Of a DNA stretch of 64,000 nucleotides, positions 51,605-61,960 are shown in pieces. Each line of letters begins with the position of its first letter. Within the stretch, counting starts at the first letter, position 1. Location: assembly GCA_026169535.1 (NCBI GenBank), contig JAPFCU010000081.1:1-64000 (forward strand), in the 5' to 3' direction. The DNA comes from Blautia sp. (GTDB taxonomy: Bacteria > Bacillota > Clostridia > Lachnospirales > Lachnospiraceae). The notes under the pieces were generated by a model, which saw only the letters and a program-made list of their open reading frames with translations, had not been told where the DNA came from and ran no database searches. The position numbers were made by a program, and so were the translations under genes.

Positions 51605-54600
51605 ATGAAAAAAGCATTGCATAAGGACTTCTGGATGGAAATAAAAAAGACAAAAGCAAGATTTATTTCCATATTCTGCATTGTATCCCTGGGAGTTGCG
51701 TTTTTTTCAGGGATTCAGGCCAGTTCACCGGACATGAGATTGTCCGGAGATGCCTATTATACAGAAAATAAGATGATGGATCTGAAAGTGGTGGGAACTC
51801 TTGGTCTTACAGAGAACGATGTTGACGCACTGAAAAAGATCGAAGGTGTAGAATGGGCAGAGGGAGCCTGGGCGACAGATGTTCTTTGCGGAGAGGCGGA
51901 TGCTCAGAAGGTCCTTCATGTGGAATCAATAAATAAAGATGTAAATGGACTGACTGTAACAGAAGGAAGGCTGCCGGAAAAAAGCGGAGAGTGTTTTCTG
52001 GATGTGACTTTTGCGCAGGGAATGGGATATGAGATCGGTGATCAGATGGAATTCCGGGAGGATACCGAGGATCCATTTCTGAAAAAAAGAACGTACACTG
52101 TTACGGGGGTTGGAAGAACACCTCTTTACATATCTTTTAACAGAGGAAATACAACACTTGGCTCTGGTGAAGTCAATGGTTTTGCCTATGTACTTCCGGA
52201 GGATTTTGACCAGGAAATATATACCCAGATCTATATTCGGGCACATGGAGCGAATCAGGTGACAAGTTATACAGACGCTTATGATACTCTGGTAGAAAAG
52301 CTTCAGCAGAATGTAGAAGGAATTCAGAAAGAACGCTGTCTGATCAGATATGAGGATGTCATGTCTGAGGCAGAGGAAAAGCTTGCAGATGCGGAACAGG
52401 AACTTGCCGACGGAAAGACGGAGGCACAAAAGGAACTTGCAGACGCCAGGAAGGATCTGGAGGATGGAGAACAGGAGCTTGCAGACGGAAGAAAAGAATA
52501 CGAAGATGGAAAAAAACAGCTTGCAGATGCCAGAGAAAAGCTGAAGGACGGACGGGCACAGCTGGATACAGCGCAGCAGACTATAGCAGATGGAAGGATA
52601 CAGCTTACAGATGCCCGAAATCAGCTTGCTTCCGGGTGGGAGCAGTTTCATGCCGGAGAAGCCCGGCTGTCAGAAGGCTGGAGTCAATATAACAGTGGAA
52701 AACGGGAATATGATACGGGTAAGAAAAAGCTGGAGGAGGCAAAAAAACAGCTTGCCGACGGAAAGAAAAAGCTGGAAGAAAGCAGAGCAGCTCTTGATGA
52801 ACAACAGAGACAGATTGAGGAGGGGATCCTTCAGGCTCAGAATGGAATCACAGCAATTGATGCACAGATTACAGAACTGAACGCACAGATTCCCCAGATA
52901 GAAGCTGGTATCCAGCAGGCAGCAGAGGCAGAGGCACAGCTTCCTGCACTGCAGCAGGCATTGACTGCAGCCCGGGGAACAGCAGCAGAGAAACAGTCAG
53001 CTGCAGACGTGGCTCAGGCAGCATTGGATGAAGCAATGAAAAAACTGGAAGCAGGTGAGATCACAGAGGAAGAGCTTATTCCCTTCCAGGAAGCACTGAA
53101 TGCAGCTGCAGCAGAACTGGAAGCTGCAAACGGAGCTGTGGCTCAGGCTCAGGCTGCGTTGGATTCCTGTAGTGCGGCTGCATCCAGGAAACAGGAATTG
53201 GAGACTGCTCTTGCTGCCGCAAAAGAGGGGATTGCCCAGGCAGAGGCAAAAAAGACAGAACTTGCATTGACGGTAGAGCAGCTGCAGGCAGGTAAGACAG
53301 CTGTTGAAGAAGGAAGGAAAAAGCTGGAACAGGAGGGAAAGAAGCTTCAGCAGGCAGAAAAGGAAATTGCTGCCAATGATAAAAAACTTGCTGTCAGTGA
53401 AAAAAAGCTGAAGGAGAGTCTGGCAGTCCTTCAGAGCAGTCAGACAGAAATCGATGCTAACAGACAAAGACTGAATGCAGCGCAGGCAGAGATCAGTGCA
53501 AATGAACAGAGGCTTGCAGATGGAGAGGCGGAGCTTGTGCGGGGCAGGCAGGAGATTGCAGATGGTGAGGCAGAAATCAAAGAAAATCAGCAGAAGCTGA
53601 TCGATGCAGAAAAAGAACTGGCAGATGGAGAAGCAGAGCTTGCAGATGGATGGAAAGAATACCGGGACGGGGAAAAGGAAGCGGAGCAGGAGATTTCAGA
53701 CGGCGAACAGAAGCTTGCTGATGCCCGGAAAGAAATCCAGGATATAGAAGAGCCGGAGTGGATCGTTACAGACAGAAATGCACTTCCGGAGTATTCTGAT
53801 TATGGAGACAATGCAGACCGTATCAAAAATATCGGAGAAGTGTTTCCGGTAATCTTTTTTCTGGTGGCAGCTTTGATCAGTCTTACTACTATGACAAGAA
53901 TGGTAGAGGAACAGAGAACACAGATCGGAACCCTGAAGGCGCTGGGCTACGGTAAGTATGCTATTGCTTCCAAGTACCTGAATTATGCATTTCTGGCAAC
54001 AGTGGGAGGCAGTGCGGCAGGTATTCTGATCGGTGAAAAGATTCTTCCTTATATTATTATCAAGGCATACGGGATCATGTATCACAATGTGGGAAATAAC
54101 CTGGAGATCCATTATGAATTGAAATTTGCCCTTACAGCTTCTATTGCAGCTGTAGTCTGTACGGTAGGCGCTACGGTGGTCGCCTGCTACAGGGTGCTGG
54201 CAGAAACTCCTGCATCCCTGATGCGTCCGCCGGCGCCAAAGGAAGGGAAAAGGGTTCTTGTAGAAAAGATTACGATTTTGTGGAAGCATCTGAACTTTAC
54301 CTGGAAGTCCTGCCTGCGAAATCTTTTCCGCTATAAGAAGCGTTTGTTTATGACGATTTTCGGTATTTCCGGAAGTATGGCCCTGATGCTGGTGGGGTTC
54401 GGGATCAAAGATTCTATATCGGATATTGTGGTGAAACAGTATGAGGAACTTCAGCATTATGATGGAACTATTATTACAGATGAAGATGCTTCCCCGGAGG
54501 AACGAGAAAAACTGTCGGAATATTTAAAACAGAACAAAAAAATCCAGCGATTTACAAACATCCAGTTTACAAAGATCACAGCCCCCAGAGAAAAATCCAG

Positions 54601-55432
54601 TATCAGCTGTTATCTTTATGTGCCGGAGGACATGGAAAATTTCCGGGAGGATGTAACACTGAGAAACCGTATCACAAAAGAAGGATATGAGCTTACTGAT
54701 GCAGGAGCTGTGATCAGTGAAAAAACAGCCAGACTTCTGGGACTGCAGGTGGGGGACAGTATTACTCTGGAAAAAGATCATGAGGAATATCAGGCCAGGG
54801 TAGCTGTGATCACAGAAAACTATATGGGGCATTATATTTATATGACTCCTGCAGTTTATGAGCAGACCTTTGGAGAAAAGCCGGTTTATGAGGATGTGAT
54901 CTTTTCTGTCAGGGATGAATACCTGGATCAGGAGGAAACGATAGGCAAGGAGATACTTTCCCAGCCGGCAGCGCTGAGTATCAGCTATACTGCCAGTCTG
55001 GCAGCGCAGGTGGACCGCATGCTCAGCACCCTGGGAATTGTGATCGTGGTTCTGATTGTTTCCGCAGGAATGCTTGCTTTTGTAGTTCTTTATAATTTGA
55101 ATAATATCAATATCACGGAGCGGCAGAGAGAACTGGCAACCTTAAAGGTACTGGGATTTTATGACAACGAGGTTTCACAGTATGTATTAAGAGAAAATAT
55201 TCTCCTGACCATTGCCGGGATTATTTTCGGATCCGGCTTCGGAGTGCTCCTTCATCGGTATATTATTGTTACAGTAGAGGTGGATGCAGTTATGTTCGGA
55301 CGGAACATACGTCCGGTAAGCTTTTTCTATTGTGCGGTGATCACCTGTATCTTTTCACTGATCGTTAATCTGTTTATGCACAGGAAGCTGAAAAAGATCG
55401 ATATGGTAGAATCTCTGAAATCTGTGGAATAA
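51605..55432 (+). CDS. Giant FtsX-family permease with an extracellular coiled coil
   Basis: The start is ATG 51605 (AGGTGAGGG site), giving 1275 residues. Helix 1 (about 17-40) is followed by a MacB-like extracellular part, then a very long helical segment (about 250-715) built of repeats such as QELADGRKEYEDGKKQLADARE, rich in A, E, K, D and Q. Three FtsX helices follow (around 745-870), then a second FtsX domain with four helices from about 910 to the end. It ends DMVESLKSVE as such permeases do. Length is far above simple FtsX proteins because of the coiled coil, which probably reaches through the wall to a partner or substrate. Confidence 0.88.
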   Translation: MKKALHKDFWMEIKKTKARFISIFCIVSLGVAFFSGIQASSPDMRLSGDAYYTENKMMDLKVVGTLGLTENDVDALKKIEGVEWAEGAWATDVLCGEADAQKVLHVESINKDVNGLTVTEGRLPEKSGECFLDVTFAQGMGYEIGDQMEFREDTEDPFLKKRTYTVTGVGRTPLYISFNRGNTTLGSGEVNGFAYVLPEDFDQEIYTQIYIRAHGANQVTSYTDAYDTLVEKLQQNVEGIQKERCLIRYEDVMSEAEEKLADAEQELADGKTEAQKELADARKDLEDGEQELADGRKEYEDGKKQLADAREKLKDGRAQLDTAQQTIADGRIQLTDARNQLASGWEQFHAGEARLSEGWSQYNSGKREYDTGKKKLEEAKKQLADGKKKLEESRAALDEQQRQIEEGILQAQNGITAIDAQITELNAQIPQIEAGIQQAAEAEAQLPALQQALTAARGTAAEKQSAADVAQAALDEAMKKLEAGEITEEELIPFQEALNAAAAELEAANGAVAQAQAALDSCSAAASRKQELETALAAAKEGIAQAEAKKTELALTVEQLQAGKTAVEEGRKKLEQEGKKLQQAEKEIAANDKKLAVSEKKLKESLAVLQSSQTEIDANRQRLNAAQAEISANEQRLADGEAELVRGRQEIADGEAEIKENQQKLIDAEKELADGEAELADGWKEYRDGEKEAEQEISDGEQKLADARKEIQDIEEPEWIVTDRNALPEYSDYGDNADRIKNIGEVFPVIFFLVAALISLTTMTRMVEEQRTQIGTLKALGYGKYAIASKYLNYAFLATVGGSAAGILIGEKILPYIIIKAYGIMYHNVGNNLEIHYELKFALTASIAAVVCTVGATVVACYRVLAETPASLMRPPAPKEGKRVLVEKITILWKHLNFTWKSCLRNLFRYKKRLFMTIFGISGSMALMLVGFGIKDSISDIVVKQYEELQHYDGTIITDEDASPEEREKLSEYLKQNKKIQRFTNIQFTKITAPREKSSISCYLYVPEDMENFREDVTLRNRITKEGYELTDAGAVISEKTARLLGLQVGDSITLEKDHEEYQARVAVITENYMGHYIYMTPAVYEQTFGEKPVYEDVIFSVRDEYLDQEETIGKEILSQPAALSISYTASLAAQVDRMLSTLGIVIVVLIVSAGMLAFVVLYNLNNINITERQRELATLKVLGFYDNEVSQYVLRENILLTIAGIIFGSGFGVLLHRYIIVTVEVDAVMFGRNIRPVSFFYCAVITCIFSLIVNLFMHRKLKKIDMVESLKSVE

Positions 55433-55460
55433 ATTAACTGTGAAATTTCTGCGTTCCTGC

Positions 55461-55489
55461 TTGACAACCGCAAAAAATGTAATTATAGT
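55461..55489 (+). promoter_or_regulatory. valS promoter
   Basis: TTGACA (55461-55466) and TATAGT (55484-55489), spacer 17 bases. The T-box leader begins just after, near 55496. Confidence 0.85.
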
Positions 55490-55495
55490 AGGAAA

Positions 55496-55790
55496 CATAG
55501 TAAAGGCGAGGAAAAAGAGGAGTACGCTTTTTTCCCTGACAGAGAGGAGCTTCCGCTGGCTGTAAGGAGCTCTCAGAAGGAGAAGGCAGAAGGTAGCTTT
55601 GGAGCCGGGAGGCTGATGGTCGGAGAAACAATCCAGAAATCGACAGCAGGCTTTCACGTAGATCCTGCGTTAAAGGACAATGAGATGTGTGGAGAAAGGA
55701 AAAGAAAGTTTTTCAGGATCTCTGCATAATGAAGGTGGTACCGCGATAAGATTCGCCCTTCACACTTAGGTGTGAGGGGCTTCCTTTTTT
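55496..55790 (+). ncRNA. T-box riboswitch controlling valS
   Basis: The leader has the T-box order. Stem I includes AGTA (55521-55524), AGAGAGGAGC and the apical GCTGGCTGTAAGG. The T-box sequence AAGGTGGTACCGCG (55732-55745) pairs with the tRNA end. A terminator (GCCCTTCACAC/GTGTGAGGGGC, 55755-55780) is followed by TTCCTTTTTT. Uncharged tRNA-Val should favour read-through into valS. The specifier is most likely GTA at 55593-55595 in AGAAGGTAGC, assigned by eye from the position opposite AGTA. Confidence 0.9.
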
Positions 55791-55829
55791 CTTCCCCTCA
55801 CCGTTTAGAAAAACATTCAGGAGGTAATT

Positions 55830-58484
55830 ATGAGCAAAGAACTTGCAAAGACGTATGATCCGAAGGGACTGGAAGAACGTCTGTACAAAAAATGGATGGA
55901 TAATGGTTATTTCCACGCAAAGGTAAATCCCGACAAGAAACCTTTTACCATTGTGATGCCGCCGCCAAATGTTACCGGTCAGCTTCACATGGGCCATGCT
56001 CTTGATGAGACCATGCAGGATATCCTGATCCGTTTCAAAAGAATGCAGGGATATGAGGCTCTCTGGCAGCCGGGAACTGACCATGCAGCCATTGCTACAG
56101 AGGTTAAGGTTATTGACAAACTGAAACAGGAAGGCATCGACAAACATGAGATCGGCCGCGAAGAATTCCTGAAACATGCATGGGCATGGAAAGAGGAGTA
56201 CGGCGGAAAGATCATCAATCAGCTGAAGAAGCTGGGCGCTTCTGCAGACTGGGAGAGAGAACGCTTTACCATGGATGAAGGCTGCTCCAAGGCTGTTCAG
56301 GAAGTATTTATCAAGCTTTATGAGAAAGGCTATATCTATAAAGGCTCCAGAATCATCAACTGGTGTCCGGTATGCCAGACCTCTATTTCCGATGCAGAAG
56401 TAGAGCATGAGGATCAGGACGGATTTTTCTGGCATATCAATTATCCTATCGTAGGAGAAGAGGGCCGTTTTGTGGAAATTGCCACCACCCGTCCGGAAAC
56501 TCTTCTGGGAGATACTGCTGTTGCTGTAAATCCTGAGGATGAAAGATATAAAGATCTGGTAGGAAAAATGCTGAAGCTGCCTCTGACAGACCGTGAGATT
56601 CCGGTTGTGGCAGATGAGTATGTAGATAAAGAATTCGGAACCGGTTGTGTAAAGATCACACCGGCTCATGACCCCAATGACTTTGAGGTAGGAAAACGTC
56701 ACAATCTTCCTGAGATCAACATCATGAATGACGATGCCACCATTAATTCTCTTGGCGGCAAATATGCAGGAATGGATCGCTACGAGGCCCGTAAGGCAAT
56801 GGTTGCCGATCTGGAGGAGCAGGGACTTCTGGTTAAGGTTGTTCCTCATTCTCACAGCGTAGGAACACATGACCGCTGCGGAACAACAGTAGAACCTATG
56901 ATCAAGCCTCAGTGGTTTGTGCGTATGGATGAAATGGCAAAAGCCGCTATAGATGCTCTGAATGACGGAGATCTGGAATTTGTTCCGGCAAGCTTTGGAA
57001 AAACATATCTTCACTGGCTGGAAAATATCCGTGACTGGTGTATTTCCCGTCAGCTGTGGTGGGGACACAGAATTCCGGCTTATTACTGTGATGAGTGCGG
57101 CGAGGTTGTTGTTGCCCGTGAGATGCCCGAGAAGTGTCCGAAATGCGGCTGCACCCATCTTCATCAGGATGAAGATACACTGGATACCTGGTTCAGTTCA
57201 GCCCTGTGGCCGTTTTCTACTTTAGGATGGCCGGACAAGACAGAAGAAATGGAGTATTTCTATCCGACTGATGTGCTGGTAACCGGATATGACATTATTT
57301 TCTTCTGGGTTATCCGAATGGTATTTTCTGCTCTGGAACAGACAGGAAAGGCGCCTTTCCATCATGTTCTGATCCATGGTCTTGTAAGAGACTCCCAGGG
57401 AAGAAAAATGAGTAAATCTCTTGGAAATGGTATTGATCCGCTTGAAGTTATTGACAAATACGGCGCAGATGCTCTCCGTCTTACCCTGATCACCGGAAAT
57501 GCACCGGGAAATGACATGCGCTTCTACTGGGAGAGAGTAGAATCCAGCCGTAACTTTGCAAATAAGATCTGGAATGCATCCAGATTTATTATGATGAATC
57601 TGGAAGGCCATAATGCAGAAGCTCCGGAAGATCTGAAGGCTCTGTGCATGGAAGATCAGTGGATTTTGTCCAGACTGAATACAGTTGTCCGTGAAGTGAC
57701 AGAGAATATGGAAAAATACGAGCTGGGTATTGCCGTACAGAAGGTTTATGATTTCCTGTGGGATGAGCTTTGCGACTGGTATATTGAAATGGCAAAGGTA
57801 CGTCTGTGGAAAGCAGAAGAGAATCCGAAAGCGGCAGGAGAGGCTCTGTGGACTCTGCGTACTGTACTTACAGAAGGACTGAAGCTTCTTCATCCGTTTA
57901 TGCCGTTTATCACAGAGGAAATCTATTGTACGCTTCTTCCGGAAGAAGATTCCATTATGATTTCAGAATGGCCGGTATATGAATCTGAAAGAAACTTCCC
58001 TGAAGCTGAAAAGGCGGTAGAAGGGTTCAAAGAAGTTGTCAGAGGCATCCGTAATACACGTACAGAAATGAATGTTCCTGTAAACCGCAAAACAAGTCTG
58101 TATATTGTAGGAAGAGATGCAGATACCTGTGCAAGATATGAAGCCTGCAAAAAATCTTTTGTAAACCTGGCATTTTCCAAGGAGATCCATGTACAGGAGA
58201 ATAAAGATGGAATTGGCGAGGATGCAGTTTCTGTAGTAGTTTCCGACGCAGTGGTTTATCTGCCGCTGGAAGATCTGGTTGACAGAGAAAAAGAAATTGA
58301 GCGTCTGAAAAAAGAACAGGAACGTCTTACAAAAGAGATCGCTCGCTGCCAGGGTATGCTGAACAACCCGAATTTTGTTAATAAAGCTCCTGCGGCTAAG
58401 GTGGATGCAGAAAAAGAAAAGCTTCAGAAATACGAAGAAATGATGGAAAAGGTAAACGTACAGCTTTCACAGATGCAGAAGTGA
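55830..58484 (+). CDS. valS: Valyl-tRNA synthetase
   Basis: This 884-residue class I synthetase has the HIGH-type motif [13 protein letters not shown] near 48-60, an editing CP1 domain (about 190-340), the KMSKS motif near 527, an anticodon-binding domain and the C-terminal coiled coil (about 815-884) typical of ValRS. It charges tRNA-Val and clears Thr-tRNA. A TCAGGAGG site follows the T-box. All signatures are present. Confidence 0.97.
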   Translation: MSKELAKTYDPKGLEERLYKKWMDNGYFHAKVNPDKKPFTIVMPPPNVTGQLHMGHALDETMQDILIRFKRMQGYEALWQPGTDHAAIATEVKVIDKLKQEGIDKHEIGREEFLKHAWAWKEEYGGKIINQLKKLGASADWERERFTMDEGCSKAVQEVFIKLYEKGYIYKGSRIINWCPVCQTSISDAEVEHEDQDGFFWHINYPIVGEEGRFVEIATTRPETLLGDTAVAVNPEDERYKDLVGKMLKLPLTDREIPVVADEYVDKEFGTGCVKITPAHDPNDFEVGKRHNLPEINIMNDDATINSLGGKYAGMDRYEARKAMVADLEEQGLLVKVVPHSHSVGTHDRCGTTVEPMIKPQWFVRMDEMAKAAIDALNDGDLEFVPASFGKTYLHWLENIRDWCISRQLWWGHRIPAYYCDECGEVVVAREMPEKCPKCGCTHLHQDEDTLDTWFSSALWPFSTLGWPDKTEEMEYFYPTDVLVTGYDIIFFWVIRMVFSALEQTGKAPFHHVLIHGLVRDSQGRKMSKSLGNGIDPLEVIDKYGADALRLTLITGNAPGNDMRFYWERVESSRNFANKIWNASRFIMMNLEGHNAEAPEDLKALCMEDQWILSRLNTVVREVTENMEKYELGIAVQKVYDFLWDELCDWYIEMAKVRLWKAEENPKAAGEALWTLRTVLTEGLKLLHPFMPFITEEIYCTLLPEEDSIMISEWPVYESERNFPEAEKAVEGFKEVVRGIRNTRTEMNVPVNRKTSLYIVGRDADTCARYEACKKSFVNLAFSKEIHVQENKDGIGEDAVSVVVSDAVVYLPLEDLVDREKEIERLKKEQERLTKEIARCQGMLNNPNFVNKAPAAKVDAEKEKLQKYEEMMEKVNVQLSQMQK

Positions 58485-58499
58485 TAAAGGAGCGTTAAG

Positions 58500-60521
58500 A
58501 TGAAATGGTATGATGTGTGCAACAAGATTTCTTTGCTGCTTCATGCACTGGTCAGTGCAGTAGGGTACTTTATGATTGAGGCGATCAGCAGGCACTCTTT
58601 TACGGAAGCATGGGATTTTATGACAGGCAGGCCGTTGGTATTTGCTTATAATGCAGCACTGATCTTTACGACATCCCTGATCGTGTACCTGTTCAGGAGA
58701 AGATGCTTTCTCCGTGTGTTTTTATGTATGTTCTGGCTTTTGCTGGGGATCATAAACGGCGTAATACTGGCTACCCGTGTAACGCCGTTTACCGGTCCGG
58801 ATCTTCATCTCCTGACAGATGGAATGGCTCTGCTGGAAAAATATCTTCCCAAGTGGGGAGTGATCGTAGCACTGATCGTTCTGGGATTTTTTGCCCTGAC
58901 TCTTTTTGGTCTGATCTTAAAGGGTCCGAAATTCAAAGGAAAGCTGAAATACAGATGGAACATTCCGCTGGTACTGGCCGGGTTCCTGGTTTTTGCAGGT
59001 CTGACACAGCTGGCACTGGAAAAAAGAGTACTTTCTAATTATTTTGGTAATATTGCGTTTGCTTATGAGGATTATGGTTATCCTTACTGCCTGGGTGTTA
59101 CAATTTTTGACACTGGGATCACCTGCCCCCGGGATTATTCTGAAGGGGAGATCAAACGTATTGAAAATACGGAAAAAAATCTGCCGGAAACAAAGGACGG
59201 AGATCATCCGAATATTATCTTTCTGCAGCTGGAATCCTTCTTTGACCCTAAACTGGTAGATTATCTGGAAATGTCAGAGGATCCGATTCCTGTATTCAGA
59301 AAACTGATGAAAGAATATACTTCAGGATATTACAAAGTACCGTCTGTAGGTGCCGGTACGGCAAACACGGAATTTGAGTCTATTACCGGAATGAGTCTTC
59401 ATTATTTCGGTCCAGGTGAATATCCTTATAAAAGTATCCTGAAAGAGACAACCTGCGAAAGCGCTCCGTATATTTTGAAGGATCTGGGATACTCTACACA
59501 CGCGATACATAACAACGAGGCAAATTTTTATGGAAGAAGATCTATCTTTCCAAATCTTGGATTTGATACCTTTACCTCTGCTGAGTATATGCCTGAGGAA
59601 GAAGACAAAAATCCGCTGGGATGGACGAGAGACCGTGTGTTGACCGAAGAAATCATCAAATGTCTGGATTCTACAGAAAACCAGCCGGACTATGTGTATA
59701 CCATCTCTGTTCAGGGGCATGGATCTTATCCGGAAGAACCGGAACTGGAAGAACCGGAGATCACAGTAACCGGTTCTCCCACAGAGGCAAAGAACAATCA
59801 GTGGGAGTATTATGTAAATCAGATTCGGGAAATGGATGATTTTGTAAAGGAACTGACAGATGCGCTGGAGAAATATCCGGAAGATGTGATTCTGGTTATG
59901 TACGGAGATCATCTTCCTACTATGGATCTTACTGTGGAGGATGTGAAAAACAGATATCTCTTCCAGACACAGTATGTTATGTGGGATAATTTTGGACTTG
60001 AGAAAAAGGATGTAAATCTGGCAGCATATCAGATGGCTGCAGAAGTTCTGGATCGTGTGGGCATTCACGAAGGAACGATATTCCGGTATCATCAGGCCAG
60101 AAGAAACACAAAGAATTACCAGGTGGATCTGGAAACACTTCAATATGATCTTCTGTACGGTGAGCGTTATTCCTATGAAGAAGAGAAGCCGTTTAAAAGG
60201 ACAAAAATGCGGTTGGGCATTTATGATACTACATTGGACGGAATTTCTCTTGTGTCGGCCTGGGATCACACTTATCGGATCACAGGAACTAATTTTACAC
60301 CTTCCAGTCAGGTGAAGCTTAATGGAGAATGGTATGATACCGTTTATGTAAATCCGACCACACTCATGATATCCGGTACAGAACTGGGAGACTTTGACAG
60401 ACTTTCTGTTGTTCAGAGAAGCAACAGTTCTACCAGAAAAGCACTGAGTAAGAGTTACGATCGTTCCTGTTATATGCTGTATGATGATAACAAATGGAAA
60501 CTGCCGACGGAAGATAACTGA
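58500..60521 (+). CDS. LtaS-like membrane sulfatase/phosphoglycerol transferase with a C-terminal TIG-like domain
   Basis: This 673-residue protein has about five membrane helices in the first 190 residues, then an extracellular sulfatase domain with IIFLQLESFFDP, the nucleophile block VGAGTANTEFESITGMS (threonine before the glutamate stretch) and MYGDHLPTMD, as in LtaS. The last 100 residues (ITGTNFTPSSQVKLNGEW and the following strands) resemble an IPT/TIG domain, an addition not found in classical LtaS. AAAGGAG precedes the ATG 15 bases after valS. It probably transfers glycerol phosphate from phosphatidylglycerol to a surface polymer. Confidence 0.85.
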   Translation: MKWYDVCNKISLLLHALVSAVGYFMIEAISRHSFTEAWDFMTGRPLVFAYNAALIFTTSLIVYLFRRRCFLRVFLCMFWLLLGIINGVILATRVTPFTGPDLHLLTDGMALLEKYLPKWGVIVALIVLGFFALTLFGLILKGPKFKGKLKYRWNIPLVLAGFLVFAGLTQLALEKRVLSNYFGNIAFAYEDYGYPYCLGVTIFDTGITCPRDYSEGEIKRIENTEKNLPETKDGDHPNIIFLQLESFFDPKLVDYLEMSEDPIPVFRKLMKEYTSGYYKVPSVGAGTANTEFESITGMSLHYFGPGEYPYKSILKETTCESAPYILKDLGYSTHAIHNNEANFYGRRSIFPNLGFDTFTSAEYMPEEEDKNPLGWTRDRVLTEEIIKCLDSTENQPDYVYTISVQGHGSYPEEPELEEPEITVTGSPTEAKNNQWEYYVNQIREMDDFVKELTDALEKYPEDVILVMYGDHLPTMDLTVEDVKNRYLFQTQYVMWDNFGLEKKDVNLAAYQMAAEVLDRVGIHEGTIFRYHQARRNTKNYQVDLETLQYDLLYGERYSYEEEKPFKRTKMRLGIYDTTLDGISLVSAWDHTYRITGTNFTPSSQVKLNGEWYDTVYVNPTTLMISGTELGDFDRLSVVQRSNSSTRKALSKSYDRSCYMLYDDNKWKLPTEDN

Positions 60522-60551
60522 TTCTGACGAATAAAAGATTACGATTAGTAC

Positions 60552-60579
60552 TGGACATATTTCACCACTCATATATAAT
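60552..60579 (+). promoter_or_regulatory. folC promoter
   Basis: TGGACA (60552-60557) and TATAAT (60574-60579), spacer 16. TTCACCACT in the spacer (60561-60569) is mirrored by AGTGGTGAA (60639-60647) just before the start codon. The leader between holds GGAGCA/TGCTCC and CGG/CCG stems. Confidence 0.65.
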
Positions 60580-60653
60580 GATATCGTAGCGGTCTGTTGC
60601 GGAGCAGTGCTCCGGCCGCTGCGAATACATTAGATGAAGTGGTGAATTTTTTT

Positions 60654-61949
60654 ATGAATTACAGTGAAGCAGTTGCGTATATTGAAGAAACTCCGAAATT
60701 TACAACAAAAAACAAACTTTCTCACACAAAGGAATGCCTGGAACGCCTGGGACACCCGGAAAAGAAGTTTAAAGTTATTCATGTGGCAGGAACCAATGGA
60801 AAAGGAAGCACCTGTGCTTTTCTGACTTCTGTTTTCAGAGAAGCAGGATATTCCTGCGGACTTTTTACTTCTCCTCATCTGGTAGTTATCAATGAGCGTT
60901 TTCAGATCAACGAGAAGAATATTGACGATGATACTTTTCTGAAAGCTTTCGAAAAGGTAAAAACTCTTGCGGATCAGCTGGTAGCAGAGGGAAATTATCA
61001 TCCCACGTATTTTGAGATGCTGTTTCTTATGGGAATGGTGATCTTTGCAGATGCAGGGGTGGATTATGTGATGCTGGAAACAGGACTTGGAGGACGTCTG
61101 GATGCCACCACGGCAGTAGAAGATCCTATTGCCTGCGTGATCACATCCATCAGCTTTGATCACATGCAGTACCTTGGAAACACTATTGCTGAGATCGCTT
61201 CAGAAAAGGCGGGCATTATTGTACCAGGAGTACCGGTAATCTATGATGGAAATGATCCTGAGGCAGCGCAGGTAATCCGTCGTCAGGCTGAAGAGCTTGG
61301 CAGCCCGTTTTATGAGGTGAAAAAAACAGATTCACAGATCCTGAGAAATACAAGAGCGGGAATTGATTTTTCTGTGGATAATGAGTATTATGAAAATACA
61401 GTTTTTTCTATTCCGTTTATTGCAGGATATCAGGTGATGAATGCGTCTCTTGTGCTGAAAACGGCAGAAGTCCTGAGAGATAAGGTGGATCTTCCGAAGG
61501 AAGCTGTCCTGAAAGGGCTGAAAGAAACACGATGGCAGGGCCGTATGGAAACCATTCTTCCCGGTGTGATCGTGGATGGCGCCCATAATGAGGACGGGGT
61601 GGAGAAATTTGTGGAGACAGCGGAACATTTTCAGAAGGATCATCCTCTTACGTTGTTGTTTTCCGCTGTGGACGACAAGGATTATACAGATATGATCCAT
61701 ACTGTACTGAGAAGGATCAGATTCCGCCATGTAGTGGTGACACAGGTAGGCGGTTACAGAAAAGTTCCATCGGAACAGCTTGCAGAGATCTTCCGTCAGG
61801 AGGGATGTGATTCTGCTGAAAGCTGTGAGGATGTGGAGACAGCATTTAAAAAGGCTCTTGACTTAAAAGGTGAGGACGGAATGCTGTTTTGTGTGGGTTC
61901 TCTCTATCTGGTAGGTGAGATCAAGGCGATCATTCAGAGAGAGCAGTAA
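60654..61949 (+). CDS. folC: Folylpolyglutamate synthase / dihydrofolate synthase
   Basis: The start is ATG 60654 with AAGTGGTG about 10 bases before, giving 431 residues. The upstream frame from TTG 60597 lies inside the leader hairpin. It shows the FolC ATP-binding GTNGKGSTCAF, the YFEMLF block, ETGLGGRLDATT and the C-terminal DGAHNEDG. It adds glutamate to folates (and possibly to dihydropteroate) in the cytoplasm. AAGGAGG of the next gene overlaps the end. Confidence 0.95.
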   Translation: MNYSEAVAYIEETPKFTTKNKLSHTKECLERLGHPEKKFKVIHVAGTNGKGSTCAFLTSVFREAGYSCGLFTSPHLVVINERFQINEKNIDDDTFLKAFEKVKTLADQLVAEGNYHPTYFEMLFLMGMVIFADAGVDYVMLETGLGGRLDATTAVEDPIACVITSISFDHMQYLGNTIAEIASEKAGIIVPGVPVIYDGNDPEAAQVIRRQAEELGSPFYEVKKTDSQILRNTRAGIDFSVDNEYYENTVFSIPFIAGYQVMNASLVLKTAEVLRDKVDLPKEAVLKGLKETRWQGRMETILPGVIVDGAHNEDGVEKFVETAEHFQKDHPLTLLFSAVDDKDYTDMIHTVLRRIRFRHVVVTQVGGYRKVPSEQLAEIFRQEGCDSAESCEDVETAFKKALDLKGEDGMLFCVGSLYLVGEIKAIIQREQ

Positions 61950-61960
61950 GGAGGAAACAT

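Noticed and set aside
52350-53760. Short repeated DNA units that could suggest a CRISPR array or tandem repeat
   Set aside because: The units are imperfect, keep the reading frame and encode a coiled coil; there are no unique spacers and no cas genes.
55301-55315. CGGAACATACGTCCG, similar to a LexA box
   Set aside because: It lies deep in the FtsX permease coding sequence with no promoter nearby; chance is the simpler explanation.
55713-57164. A 483-codon minus-strand frame opposite the T-box and valS
   Set aside because: It runs antisense through a certain synthetase gene and a riboswitch, with no motif or start signal.
60586-60653. A tetrahydrofolate riboswitch before folC
   Set aside because: The leader is only about 70 bases and lacks the conserved THF core as far as can be judged by eye.
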